A DNA stretch of 32,685 bases, from assembly GCA_945870035.1 (NCBI GenBank), contig CAMBQQ010000039.1, positions 1-32,685 of the forward strand, read 5' to 3'. A program made the translations under genes and the position numbers. The notes beneath the pieces were generated by a model. That model was not told where the DNA came from, did not search any database, and was given only the letters and a program-made list of their open reading frames with translations. Shown here one piece after another: positions 23,530 through 31,949 of the stretch (within the stretch, counting starts at the first letter, position 1; each line of letters opens with the position of its first letter). This DNA is from Rhizobium sp. Q54 (GTDB lineage: Bacteria; Pseudomonadota; Alphaproteobacteria; Rhizobiales; Xanthobacteraceae).

Positions 23530-23910
23530 ATGAGCGAACGGCTGAACAACCCATCAAACCATCCGCTGCGCCGCGGCAAAGACGCGTTCGATCTCGATGC
23601 GCTATTGCATCCGGCGTCGGCCTTCCTGCATCCCGATCAAGTGGTCAACGATCCCGACCTGACCCTGAACGAGAAGCGCGCCATTCTGGCATCGTGGGCA
23701 TCCGACGCTTGCGCGGTGGAGGCCTCCCCTGCCCTGCGGCAGAATCCGGGCGGCCGCACCGTGCCATTCGACGAGATCATGGACGCATTGCGGACCCTCG
23801 ACCGGCAGCACGCCGCAGCCGCGGATGCCGGACGCACCCGGCGTGCGACACGGTGGCGGCGCGTGTTGCGCCGGGACCGCAATGGTCGCGACGGCTCACC
23901 GCTGGCCTGA
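23530..23910 (+). CDS. Conserved small protein of the hsp20 operon
   Basis: A 126-residue soluble protein with no named function that I recognise. A central block DALLHPASAFLHPDQVVNDP then TLNEKRAILASWASDACAVE resembles rhizobial proteins found near stress genes. The C-terminus is strongly basic ([20 protein letters not shown]), perhaps for binding nucleic acid or acidic surfaces. Two ATGs lie at 23524 and 23530. The strong AAGGAGG site ends at 23522, so 23530 has the proper seven-base gap. Its place 83 bases after hsp20 suggests the same transcript; an RNA structure in the gap may set its output. Confidence 0.75.
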   Translation: MSERLNNPSNHPLRRGKDAFDLDALLHPASAFLHPDQVVNDPDLTLNEKRAILASWASDACAVEASPALRQNPGGRTVPFDEIMDALRTLDRQHAAAADAGRTRRATRWRRVLRRDRNGRDGSPLA

Positions 23911-23922
23911 GGAGCGCGCACG

Positions 23923-24003
23923 ATGTTGCTCGCCACAGCCTTCATTCTCTCGGTGTGCCTGGCCGTCGCCGCCTTGGTCGTCGAACGGCGAAGCCAGGCG
24001 TGA
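23923..24003 (+). CDS. 26-residue single-span membrane peptide
   Basis: A very short ORF encodes MLLATAFILSVCLAVAALVV and then ERRSQA: one hydrophobic helix with a positively charged tail, which should face the cytosol. A GAGGAG site at 23909-23914, overlapping the previous stop, is spaced eight bases from the ATG, which supports translation. It sits between two other small genes of the hsp20 run, with gaps of 12 and 11 bases. Small membrane peptides of this type often regulate or stabilise membrane proteins, but no partner is known. It is easily missed because of its size. Confidence 0.55.
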   Translation: MLLATAFILSVCLAVAALVVERRSQA

Positions 24004-24014
24004 CGGAGTCTGCA

Positions 24015-24224
24015 ATGCAGAACGCCGGCATTCTCAACCGCTATATCGTCGCGCGTGATCGCAATGTCGTCCGCGTCAGTTTCGGCCAAAGCGATCCCGA
24101 TCCACCGGCGCCGACATTTCCCGGCGCCGGCGCGTTGCGCCAATATCCCGGCGACGACAGCGCCGAGCCGGGTTTCGTAGGGCGCGCGGCGACGCCAGCA
24201 GGAGCAAGAGCGGCGCTCGGTTAA
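24015..24224 (+). CDS. 69-residue unrecognised protein of the hsp20 run
   Basis: A small ORF beginning MQNAGILNRYIVARDRNVVR and continuing VSFGQSDPDP, with a proline/glycine/alanine-rich remainder ending GARAALG. GGAG at 24005-24008 stands six bases before the ATG. No membrane segment, signal or known domain is seen. The order and spacing with the two upstream small genes suggest one operon. Its reality is supported by the ribosome site and continuity but not by a recognised family. Confidence 0.55.
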   Translation: MQNAGILNRYIVARDRNVVRVSFGQSDPDPPAPTFPGAGALRQYPGDDSAEPGFVGRAATPAGARAALG

Positions 24225-24292
24225 GCCCCGCACAGACCACCGGAACCGCCTCGGCCTTTCGCCGTTATAGGGCTGAAAATTCGGGGGCTGGC

Positions 24293-24493
24293 TTGCCGGG
24301 GATCGCTCAACGCATCGAACTGTTCAACCAGGCGTTTCGCCTGGCCTGGCCGCATCTTTCGCAAGACGAAACGAAACGGCCCAACGCCAGCCGCCTGCTC
24401 AGCGACGCGATTCAACGGCGGCTCAAGCTCGGCGCCACCGACGTGGTGCAGATTGCCGCGGAGGCGGTCATCGAGGTCCGGGCGCGGATTTAG
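24293..24493 (+). CDS. Small helical protein, function unknown
   Basis: A 66-residue ORF with a TTG start: PGIAQRIELFNQAFRLAWPH, then LSQDETKRPNASRLLSDAIQ, RRLKLGATDVVQIAAEAVIE. The predicted product is helical and soluble and resembles short uncharacterised proteins of Bradyrhizobium relatives. A G-rich stretch stands before the start, but the TTG start and ribosome site are weak, so the exact N-terminus is uncertain. It lies 68 bases after the 69-residue gene and before a palindromic repeat. Confidence 0.5.
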   Translation: MPGIAQRIELFNQAFRLAWPHLSQDETKRPNASRLLSDAIQRRLKLGATDVVQIAAEAVIEVRARI

Positions 24494-24528
24494 TCCACAC
24501 CGCACCCGGAACGCTGCCTAAAGCCTTT

Positions 24529-24619
24529 CCGGCTTTGATAGAATCAAAGCCGGGGCTCCAGTTTCTAGTTTTGGCGCGTTTTCTTCACGCGAACCGATAC
24601 CCACTTCGCTTGAAAACGC
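24529..24619. repeat. Palindromic intergenic element before the chemoreceptor end
   Basis: Two perfect inverted repeats lie here. CCGGCTTTGAT-AGA-ATCAAAGCCGG is at 24529-24553. GCGTTTTC (24576-24583) and GAAAACGC (24612-24619) form a second pair enclosing TTCACGCGAACCGATACCCA and CTTCGCTT. The second part looks like a dispersed intergenic repeat I recall from Bradyrhizobium-group genomes. It ends one base before the chemoreceptor stop codon, and its hairpins may stop the two convergent transcripts. Confidence 0.6.
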
Positions 24620-24620
24620 T

Positions 24621-26426
24621 CTAGAATTCTTTCCAGTCGGCGCTGGCATTGACCGCTGTGGCCAGCGCCGTCTGCATACCACGCGCGCCGCCGGAAGCCG
24701 CGACACGCTTCGCCGCCGCTGGACGAGCCGCCGGGCGAGATGCCGACGATGTATTGCTGCGTACAACCGCGGCTTGTGCCGGATAGGATTCGCCGCGTGC
24801 CGGCGCCGGGCGCGCATCGTGTCCGACCGCGATCTGGAAGAACGCGACCTGGTCGTCCATCGCCTTGGCCTGATACTCAAGCGTTTTGGCAGTCGCAGCG
24901 TTCTCCTCGACCAGCGCCGAGTTCTGCTGGGTAACCTCGTCCATCTGCGTCAATGCCTTGTTGATCTGCTCGATGCCCGTGGCCTGCTCGATGCTCGCAT
25001 TGGCAATGTCGGAGACGACAGCCGCGACTTTCTTGATTGAATCGACGATCTCGGTCAGCGACTCGCCGGCCTTGTTTACCAGTTCAACGCCATCCTTGAC
25101 CTGATCGTTCGAGTTGGTGATGAGGTCCTTGATGTCTTTCGCGGCTTGCGACGAGCGTTGCGCCAGGCTGCGCACTTCCGACGCGACCACCGCGAAACCG
25201 CGGCCGGCTTCGCCGGCGCGCGCCGCTTCCACGGCCGCGTTCAGCGCCAACAGATTGGTCTGGCGGGCGATCTCGTCGATGACGCCGATGATGTCGGAAA
25301 TCTTTCGCGACGACTCCTCGATCTTGGCCATGGCGCCAACGGCCTTGGCGACCACGGCCCCGCCGCGGTCAGCGACTTCGCGCGTCGTGTTGGCGTCGGA
25401 ATTGGCCATCTGCGCATTTTCCGAATTTTTCTTGACGGTCGCGGACAGCTCTTCCATGGCCGCGGAGGTCTCTTCCAGGCTCGCCGCCTGTTCCTCGGTA
25501 CGCTGCGACAGATCGGTCGTGCTGGTCGAGATTTCGGCCGAAGCGTTTGTCACTTCGCGTCCCGACGCCTTGATTTCGCCGATGGTGGCGCTGACTTTTT
25601 GCGCCATCAACGCGACGGCGTCGGCGATCTGGCCGACTTCGTCCCTGCGCCCGGTGCCGGGAACGGTGATGGCGAAATTGCCGCCGGCCACGTCATCAAG
25701 CGGTTGCACAAGAGCCCTGAGCGGACGGGCAATCGTCAACGCACCGAAAATCGCGGAAGCGATCAAGAGGAGAAACGCGACGCCGGCGACGGCGAATGTG
25801 ATGTACTGCGTTTCAGTGCGGGCAGTTTTGGCAGCTTCAAGGTTGCCGCGCATTCGCACGCCAACGGCATCGGAAAGCTTGTCGAGCGACATATCGATTT
25901 TCGTTGCGAGAGGGGTCATCTGGTCGCGCGCGATGCCCTCTCCCTGTTTTGCAAGCGCAGCGATTTCAGGCGACGGAACCCCGGCGGCGCTCGATGATCT
26001 TAGCGAAAATGTCTTGCTTCGTATGGCGGCAATTTCAGTCGCGCCGGCGACGTATTGGCCGGCATCTTTCTGTGCGGTCTTCAATTGCTCAAGCGTTCCA
26101 GGGAGGCTGGATTTGGCAATCGCTCCGTCCAGGGCGAGCATCGTTTGCTTTTGGTTCTCGCGGAGACCAGCCACCGCCTTTTCGATACTGGCTGAGTCCG
26201 CCGCAAGGAGGATATCGCGGCCGCTGACTTGCATGCCCCGCGACGCGGCAATCGCATCTGTCATGTTCTGGGCGAGTTCGGCACGCCGGACGACATTATC
26301 GTTTGCCGTCTCGACAGTAGCGGCGCCGATCATGCTGGTGGCGAGCATGACGGCCAAAAGGACAATCGCCATGCCTGACATCATGGCCAGCTTGATGCCG
26401 ATACTGATATTGGAAAGACGGAACAT
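24621..26426 (-). CDS. Methyl-accepting chemotaxis protein
   Basis: A 601-residue transmembrane receptor. Helix 1 is residues 10-35 ([20 protein letters not shown]), a periplasmic helical sensor domain follows to about 200, then helix 2 ([20 protein letters not shown]), a HAMP domain ([20 protein letters not shown]), and the cytoplasmic signalling domain. The hairpin tip is [20 protein letters not shown] with [18 protein letters not shown], which contacts CheA and CheW. The last five residues are DWKEF, matching the xWxxF tail that docks CheR. The ligand is unknown. ATG 26426 is chosen because the first helix follows directly. No FliA-type promoter was identified with confidence. Confidence 0.95.
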   Translation of the reverse strand: MFRLSNISIGIKLAMMSGMAIVLLAVMLATSMIGAATVETANDNVVRRAELAQNMTDAIAASRGMQVSGRDILLAADSASIEKAVAGLRENQKQTMLALDGAIAKSSLPGTLEQLKTAQKDAGQYVAGATEIAAIRSKTFSLRSSSAAGVPSPEIAALAKQGEGIARDQMTPLATKIDMSLDKLSDAVGVRMRGNLEAAKTARTETQYITFAVAGVAFLLLIASAIFGALTIARPLRALVQPLDDVAGGNFAITVPGTGRRDEVGQIADAVALMAQKVSATIGEIKASGREVTNASAEISTSTTDLSQRTEEQAASLEETSAAMEELSATVKKNSENAQMANSDANTTREVADRGGAVVAKAVGAMAKIEESSRKISDIIGVIDEIARQTNLLALNAAVEAARAGEAGRGFAVVASEVRSLAQRSSQAAKDIKDLITNSNDQVKDGVELVNKAGESLTEIVDSIKKVAAVVSDIANASIEQATGIEQINKALTQMDEVTQQNSALVEENAATAKTLEYQAKAMDDQVAFFQIAVGHDARPAPARGESYPAQAAVVRSNTSSASRPAARPAAAKRVAASGGARGMQTALATAVNASADWKEF

Positions 26427-26616
26427 GGGTGCGGGCTCTCTCGTTAGGGAATGATTGCCCGCGCAACCCGTCGGCGGCACACGTGCGGGATATCGAGACC
26501 CTGACGCTACGAGATCGACATGCAAATTTCGTTGAGTTCGACCTACAGGCGGCCCAATAAACGAAAGCTATAAACTATATTGAGTATCGTATCGGCGGCC
26601 GTCGGCGCACCGCCGC

Positions 26617-27417
26617 CTACAACCCGGCAAAATCCTTGATCGCCTTGATGAAGGCCTCCGGCTGTTCGAGCGGCGGGCAATGGCCGCAGCCCGGCAATTC
26701 GACATATTTCGCGCCCGCCACCTTGTCGGCAATCGCCTTGTTGAGCGCCGGCGGCGTCGCCTGATCGAGTTCGCCGCACACGACAAGCGTCGGCACCTTC
26801 AGCCGCGCCAAGAGCGGCGTCAGATCCGCCTCTTGCAAGATTTTGCAGGCGGCGAGAAACGCTTTCGGGTCGATGCCGAGCAACACATTTTTGCGCTCCT
26901 CGATTTTTTCCGGATGGGCGGCAAGATAGGCCGGCGAGAAAACGCGCTTGGCCGCGATCTCGGCAATGGCGCCGAGGCCGCCTTCTTGAACCTTGCCCGC
27001 CATCGCCGCGAATTGCGCACGGCCCTCGGCAGGAAAACAGGCGGCGGCGTCACTCAGCACCAGTTTGGCGATGCGCTCCGGATGCGCCAGCGCAAAGGCC
27101 AGCGCCACCGTGCCGCCGAAGCCATTGCCGATCAGGACGGCGTCGTTACCAATGGCGAATTCATCAAAGCCATCCTCGATCGCGGCGACATAGGCATCCA
27201 TCAGCGGCAGCACCGCCGGCAGCGAACCGTGGAAGCCCGGCAGATTGAAAAGCGTGACGCGGTGCTTCGCCGCAAGCTGCGGTAGTACCGGATCGAAGGC
27301 ATGGCGGTCGGCGAGCAGCGAATGCAGCACCACCAGGTCGCGGCCTTCGCCGGTGCGCACCGCGGTGAGCGCGCCGTGCCCCGCGGTCAGTTGCTCGAAT
27401 GCCGGACCTTGCGCCAT
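26617..27417 (-). CDS. Alpha/beta-hydrolase-fold protein lacking its nucleophile serine
   Basis: A 266-residue alpha/beta-hydrolase-fold protein. The acid and base of the triad are visible at CGELDQATPP (Asp218) and GCGHCPPLEQ (His246), and the oxyanion region is VLHSLLADRHAF. At the nucleophile elbow the expected GxSxG reads LIGNGFGGTV: residue 99 is glycine (GGC at 27121-27123) where serine (AGC) is expected, one base away. It may be inactive as an esterase, use another chemistry, or belong to a subgroup with this elbow. It diverges from the TAXI-TRAP genes and has no signal peptide. The relation to aromatic-acid breakdown is inference. Confidence 0.88.
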   Translation of the reverse strand: MAQGPAFEQLTAGHGALTAVRTGEGRDLVVLHSLLADRHAFDPVLPQLAAKHRVTLFNLPGFHGSLPAVLPLMDAYVAAIEDGFDEFAIGNDAVLIGNGFGGTVALAFALAHPERIAKLVLSDAAACFPAEGRAQFAAMAGKVQEGGLGAIAEIAAKRVFSPAYLAAHPEKIEERKNVLLGIDPKAFLAACKILQEADLTPLLARLKVPTLVVCGELDQATPPALNKAIADKVAGAKYVELPGCGHCPPLEQPEAFIKAIKDFAGL

Positions 27418-27651
27418 CGCCGTCTCCTGAAAAATGTCACTTGTCTGCGTGCCGCGTTAAACCCGGTGGGCACCGTCCCGCCCCGATACAGTCTTTTATA
27501 ACGCCCGGCCTCGCATTGCTTTCTCCGCTGTGCAAAAATTATCGCTATACCGCGGCCAAGGGCTGCGACCCGCGATAAACGGCCGCCCGACAACAAAACA
27601 ACCGGTACGGGCGGCTGCACCTCAAAACCGGACCACCAGGGAGAATATCCG

Positions 27652-28626
27652 ATGTCACTTCTCATGGTTAAGGGCCTGCGCCCGTTTGCCACGGCACTCG
27701 CCGGACCTGTTGCCGGCCTGGCCCTGCTGACGCTCAGCGCCAGCCTCGCCACGGCTCAAACCTACGGTCTGGCCACCATGCCGCCGGGCACGCTCAGCCA
27801 CACCACCGCCTCGGCCATCGCCAAGGTGCTGAAGGAAAAAGCCGGCCTCAATGTTCTGGTGCAGCCGACCGCCGGCGAATCGACGTTGATCCCGCTGGTG
27901 GCGCGCGGCGAAGCCGACATCGGCATCGCCAATATCTTCGAGATGGAAAGAGCCACGAAGCTCCATCCCGAGCTGCGGCTGATCGGGTCGCTGCACGCCT
28001 TGCGCGGCGCCTTCTGGGTGCGCAAGGATTCACCGATGAAGACGATGGCCGATCTCAAGGGCAAGCGGGTGGTCATGGGCTTCTCCGCCATGCGCACCAT
28101 CGACCCGATGATCAAGGCGCTGCTGGCGACCGGCGGACTGACCGAAGCCGATGTCAAGCCGGTGCTGGTGCCGAACGTGGTGCGCGGCGCCGAGGATTTC
28201 GCCTCCGGCGCGTCCGACATGTTCTTCTTCGCCTTCGGCGCGCCGAAGGTGCGCGAGGTGGACGCCAGCGTCGGCGGCATTCGCGCGCTGGAGGTTCCGG
28301 AAGGCGGTCTCGCCGCCGCGCAGAAGATCGTGCCGCAGGGCTACCTCTCGCCTGCCGTGCCGAATCCGTTCTTCATCGGCGTCGAGAAGCCGATGCCGGT
28401 CTACACCTGGGACAACATGCTGTTCACCAATGCCAAGGTGAAGGACGAGGTGATCGTCAAGATCATCGAAACGATGGAGGCGAACAAGCCGGACCTGATC
28501 GCGGTGCAGCCGGCATTGCGCGACTTCAGCGCCAACAAACTTTATAAGGCCTACGATCTGCCGTATCACCCCGGCGCCTTGAAATATTTCAAGGACAAGA
28601 AGTACGAGGCCCTGGCGATCAAGTGA
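27652..28626 (+). CDS. TAXI-family TRAP transporter substrate-binding protein
   Basis: A 324-residue exported binding protein. The signal peptide ends with LLTLSASLATAQ. The mature part has TAXI features: YGLATMPPGTLSHTTASAIA, NVLVQPTAGESTLIPLVARG, and ADIGIANIFEMERA. The middle, FWVRKDSPMKTMADLKGKRV, is the usual phosphate/periplasmic binding fold core. TAXI proteins deliver glutamate, 2-oxoglutarate or other carboxylates to a fused TRAP permease. A GGGAG site stands before ATG 27652. Its TGA overlaps the permease GTG (GTGA), so the two are translationally coupled. Substrate unknown; the neighbouring gentisate dioxygenase makes an aromatic acid a candidate. Confidence 0.93.
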   Translation: MSLLMVKGLRPFATALAGPVAGLALLTLSASLATAQTYGLATMPPGTLSHTTASAIAKVLKEKAGLNVLVQPTAGESTLIPLVARGEADIGIANIFEMERATKLHPELRLIGSLHALRGAFWVRKDSPMKTMADLKGKRVVMGFSAMRTIDPMIKALLATGGLTEADVKPVLVPNVVRGAEDFASGASDMFFFAFGAPKVREVDASVGGIRALEVPEGGLAAAQKIVPQGYLSPAVPNPFFIGVEKPMPVYTWDNMLFTNAKVKDEVIVKIIETMEANKPDLIAVQPALRDFSANKLYKAYDLPYHPGALKYFKDKKYEALAIK

Positions 28627-30578
28627 GCGAAGTAAGAGCCGTCACCGACGCGGCGGAGCCCGTCTCCGCCGCGTCGTCCGCTATTGCCCGGGCCACCGAC
28701 CTCTTGCAGGCGGCGCTGCTGATGTGCGTGGTCGGCTGGGTGCTGGACGTGCCGCGCCGCGCCCTCGGCCTGTCGTTCTATACCGAGCAGTTGCTGGCGG
28801 TGTGTCTCGGTCTGGCGCTGGCGATCTCGTTCCTCAATTCGAGGTTCAAGCAGCAATGGGTCGGCTGGACCTGCGCCGCGGGAGCGATCGGGATTTGCGG
28901 CTATATCGCGATCCGCTACGAACCGCTGACGGTCTCGATCGCCATGCTGCCGCTCGAAGGCGTTCTCGGCAGCGCCGTGCTGATCCTCTTGGTGCTGGAA
29001 GCGACGCGGCGCACAGCCGGCAGCGTGCTGGTCGCCATCATTCTCATCATCTCGGCTTACGTTTTCATCGGCCCGCATATGCCGGGCGATTTCGCCACGC
29101 GCACGGTGTCGCCGGAACGGCTGCTGGTCTATCTCGGCCTCGATACCAACAGCATGATCGGCAATATCCTGTCGGTCGCGGTGCTGATTGTCGTGCCTTT
29201 CACCTTGATGGGCCAGGTGCTGGGACGCACCGGCGGCGCGGCCTATTTCGCCGATCTGGCGATGTCGGCGATGGGTAATTATCGCGGCGGCGCCGCCAAG
29301 ATCGCGGTGTTCGGCTCGGCGCTGTTCGGCACGATTTCCGGCGCGGCGGTCAGCAACGTCGTCGCCGTCGGCGTCGTCACGATTCCCTTGATGTCGCGCT
29401 CCGGATTTTCGCGGACGCGCGCGGCGGCCATCGAAGCGGTCGGCTCGACCGGCGGGCAGTTGATGCCGCCGGTGATGGGCGCCGCCGCCTTCATCATGGC
29501 CGAGTTCCTGCAAGTGTCCTACGGCGCCGTGGTCATCGCCGCGGTGATCCCGGCGCTGCTGTATTACGCCGCTTTGTTCATTCACGTCGATCTGGAAGCC
29601 GCCCGGCACAGCATCGGCGCGGCGCAGGTCGAGAATCCGCCGAAGCTGCGCGACGTCGTCGCCTCCGGCTGGCATTTTCCGATCCCGATCGCCTTCCTGA
29701 TCGCCACCTTGATCTGGCCAGAATACTTCCAGATCCCGATCGAGCGCGCGGCGATTTATTCGACCGCTATGCTAATCGTGCTCAGCATGACGTTCGGTTA
29801 TCGCGGCAGCCGCGTCTCGCCGCGCGAGATGCTGCGCGCGGTGCTCGACACCGGCCGCGCCGCGCTCGACATCATCCTGATCGGCGCCGCCGCCGGCATG
29901 GTGGTCGGCGCGCTCAGCATTTCCGGCATCTCGTTCGGCCTGACGCTGCAACTGATCGCGCTGTCCGGCGAGAACCTGTACATCCTGCTGGTGCTGACCG
30001 CGCTCATCAGCATCATTCTCGGCATGGGCATGCCGACGGTCAGCGTCTACGTACTGACCGCCTCGCTTCTGGCGCCGTCGATCATCAAGCTCGGCGTCTC
30101 GCCGATGGCCGCGCACATGTATGTGATGTATTTCGGCATGCTGTCGATGATCACGCCGCCGGTAGCGATTGCCGCTTATGCGGCGGCCAATATCGCGCGG
30201 GTCTCGGGCTGGACCACCGGCTGGACCGCTGTCGTGGTCGGCTGGAGCACGTTCTTTATTCCGTTCCTGTTTGTCACCGAACCGGCGATGCTGATGAACG
30301 ACACTTGGCCATCGATTGTATGGAATTTCTCGCGCAACATATTCGGAATTTTCGCCGGCACCGCGGCGATTGTCGGCTTCGCCTTTGCGCTGCTGAGCCC
30401 TGTGCTGCGGGTTTGCCTGGGCGTGACGGCGGTGGCGATCCTGCTGCCGCCGCACGTCTTCCCCGGCGCCGAATTGATCGACTGGACGGGCTTGGCCGCC
30501 GCGACCGTCATGCTGACGATCAACTGGATGCAGGCTCGCGCGCAAAAGCAAGCGGCCCCGCGCGTGGCGGGGCCGTGA
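28623..30578 (+). CDS. Fused TRAP transporter permease (DctQM type)
   Basis: A 651-residue inner-membrane protein joining the small (4-helix) and large (about 12-helix) TRAP subunits, as is usual for TAXI-TRAP systems. The large-subunit core is FGSALFGTISGAAVSNVVAV with GFSRTRAAAIEAVGSTGGQL and MPPVMGAAAFIMAEF, and the second half contains LGMGMPTVSVYVLTASLLAP and MLSMITPPVAIAAYAAA. Such transporters use sodium or proton gradients for uptake. The start is GTG 28623, overlapping the binding-protein stop by four bases. A 9-bp hairpin lies over its stop codon. Confidence 0.95.
   Translation: MSEVRAVTDAAEPVSAASSAIARATDLLQAALLMCVVGWVLDVPRRALGLSFYTEQLLAVCLGLALAISFLNSRFKQQWVGWTCAAGAIGICGYIAIRYEPLTVSIAMLPLEGVLGSAVLILLVLEATRRTAGSVLVAIILIISAYVFIGPHMPGDFATRTVSPERLLVYLGLDTNSMIGNILSVAVLIVVPFTLMGQVLGRTGGAAYFADLAMSAMGNYRGGAAKIAVFGSALFGTISGAAVSNVVAVGVVTIPLMSRSGFSRTRAAAIEAVGSTGGQLMPPVMGAAAFIMAEFLQVSYGAVVIAAVIPALLYYAALFIHVDLEAARHSIGAAQVENPPKLRDVVASGWHFPIPIAFLIATLIWPEYFQIPIERAAIYSTAMLIVLSMTFGYRGSRVSPREMLRAVLDTGRAALDIILIGAAAGMVVGALSISGISFGLTLQLIALSGENLYILLVLTALISIILGMGMPTVSVYVLTASLLAPSIIKLGVSPMAAHMYVMYFGMLSMITPPVAIAAYAAANIARVSGWTTGWTAVVVGWSTFFIPFLFVTEPAMLMNDTWPSIVWNFSRNIFGIFAGTAAIVGFAFALLSPVLRVCLGVTAVAILLPPHVFPGAELIDWTGLAAATVMLTINWMQARAQKQAAPRVAGP
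30553..30575 (+). terminator. Hairpin over the TRAP permease stop, possible terminator
   Basis: CGGCCCCGC (30553-30561) pairs with GCGGGGCCG (30567-30575) across GCGTG, ending just at the stop TGA. No T-run follows, so intrinsic termination is uncertain; it may act together with the palindromic repeat that begins at 30599. Confidence 0.4.
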
Positions 30579-30598
30579 GATCGTCGACGCGAACACCG

Positions 30599-30713
30599 TT
30601 CACCTCTCCCATAGGGAGAGGTCGGCACACGAAGTGTGCGGGTGAGGGGTTATGGACTCAATTTGAGTCACTTGCCCCCGCACCCCAACCCTCTCCCCCC
30701 AGGGGAGAGGGAG
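30599..30713. repeat. Dispersed palindromic repeat, full copy B
   Basis: This copy has the same order as 15489-15634: the ACCTCTCCC-ATA-GGGAGAGGT hairpin, the GCACAC/GTGTGC hairpin (here with a three-base GAA loop), GGGTGAGGGGTTAT, GAGTCACTTGCCCC, and a perfect CCCTCTCCCC/GGGGAGAGGG hairpin. It sits between the ends of the convergent permease and gentisate-dioxygenase genes, where it could serve as a two-way terminator. Confidence 0.88.
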
Positions 30714-30741
30714 CAGGCAGCACACGCCGCACGGCTTTCGC

Positions 30742-31812
30742 TTAATTCCCCTCGCGCCAGATGCCGAGCGCTTCCTGCGCCGGACGATCCGAGATCGAGA
30801 ACAGCACCGACTCTTCGGCGGGCTCGTGGTGATAGCGCTTCCACGGTGGGATCACGAACACGTCGTTGACGCCCCACTCGATCGGGTCCTGGCCGTCGAC
30901 GATGGTTTTGCCGCGGCCTTCGGCGCAGGCGAAGATCATGCCGTCGGTCGAGCGGTACGGCTCACCCTTGAAGCCCTTCGGAAACAGCGCCAGGTACGCG
31001 CCCATCGTCGGCATCACCGGGCCGCCATTGATCGGGTTGGCGTAGCGCACGCGCGCGCCGTGGCGCTTGTCGATGTCGCCGGTCTTCTTGAGGCGCTCAA
31101 GCAGCGGGCGCATCTTCGAATAGGGATAGTTGATGACGGGGGTGCGGTTCTGCGTCGCCGGCATGCCGTCCGGCAGCACGCCGGAGGCATAGCGCTCGAA
31201 CGAGTCGCCGTCTTCGTGATTGGTCTTCTGCGTCTTCTCGTCGAAATGCTCGGAGAACGAGGCTTCGAAGTGATTGACGGTCGGCATGTCCAAGACATCG
31301 AGCCACATCACCGGCTGGTTGCCGGGGTTGCCGTGATCGTGCGGCGCCCAGTTGGCGGTGATGATGAAATCGCCGTGCCGCATCTGCGACTTTTCGCCTT
31401 CGACGGCGGTGTAGGCGCCCTCGCCCTCCAGCATGAAGCGGATGGCGGAAGCCGAATGGCGATGCACTTCGGCGATCTCGCCCGGCAGGATCAACTGCAC
31501 GCCGGCGAACAGCGAATTGGTGATGCGCGACTTGCCCGGCATGCCGGGGTTTTCAAGGACCAGCACGCGGCGCTCGGCCTCCTCGGCGCTGATGACGGAG
31601 CCGGCTTCCAGAATGAGCCGCTTGATGTCGGCGAACTTCCACACCGCCGCCTGGTATTTCGTCTTCGGCTCCGGCGTCACCAGGCCCTTGAGCACTTCCC
31701 AAAGAGGCGCCATGTGGAACTTGGCGATTCTGTCGTAATAGGCCTGCCGCGAGCCTTCGATATTGTGCTTGGAACCTGGGGTGGCCTGTTCAGCCGCGGT
31801 TGCAACCGCCAT
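30742..31812 (-). CDS. Gentisate 1,2-dioxygenase
   Basis: The 356-residue product is a bicupin iron(II) enzyme that opens the ring of gentisate (2,5-dihydroxybenzoate) to maleylpyruvate. The first cupin carries the metal-binding HRHSASAIRFMLEGEGAYT with a following HDHGNPGNQPVMWLD. The second cupin shows FVIPPWKRYHHEP near the end. Length and order fit the family. Related substrates such as salicylate or 1-hydroxy-2-naphthoate are used by some members and cannot be excluded. ATG 31812 has a strong AAGGAG site. It is convergent with the TAXI-TRAP genes, from which it is separated by the repeat at 30599. Confidence 0.92.
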   Translation of the reverse strand: MAVATAAEQATPGSKHNIEGSRQAYYDRIAKFHMAPLWEVLKGLVTPEPKTKYQAAVWKFADIKRLILEAGSVISAEEAERRVLVLENPGMPGKSRITNSLFAGVQLILPGEIAEVHRHSASAIRFMLEGEGAYTAVEGEKSQMRHGDFIITANWAPHDHGNPGNQPVMWLDVLDMPTVNHFEASFSEHFDEKTQKTNHEDGDSFERYASGVLPDGMPATQNRTPVINYPYSKMRPLLERLKKTGDIDKRHGARVRYANPINGGPVMPTMGAYLALFPKGFKGEPYRSTDGMIFACAEGRGKTIVDGQDPIEWGVNDVFVIPPWKRYHHEPAEESVLFSISDRPAQEALGIWREGN

Positions 31813-31850
31813 GTTATTCTCCTTGGGTACCCGATGGTTTAATTTGTAAC

Positions 31851-31879
31851 TTTATAGCCGATAACCGCGGGCGGCGAAA
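31851..31879 (-). promoter_or_regulatory. Weak promoter candidate for gentisate dioxygenase
   Basis: On the minus strand a TATAAA -10 box (31856-31851) and TTTCGC -35 box (31879-31874) are spaced by 17 bases, 39 bases upstream of ATG 31812. The -35 match is poor, so this may depend on an activator. Listed as a candidate only. Confidence 0.3.
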
Positions 31880-31949
31880 CAGGCCGCCGTAGCGCGGCCA
31901 CGCGTCTTCCGAATAGCTACTCATCGAAAATCGGGTTGGCTACCGGCAC

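Noticed and set aside
26592-26616. GC-rich inverted repeat after the hydrolase-fold gene as a terminator
   Set aside because: The stem is short with a large loop and no T-run follows on the minus strand; too weak to list.
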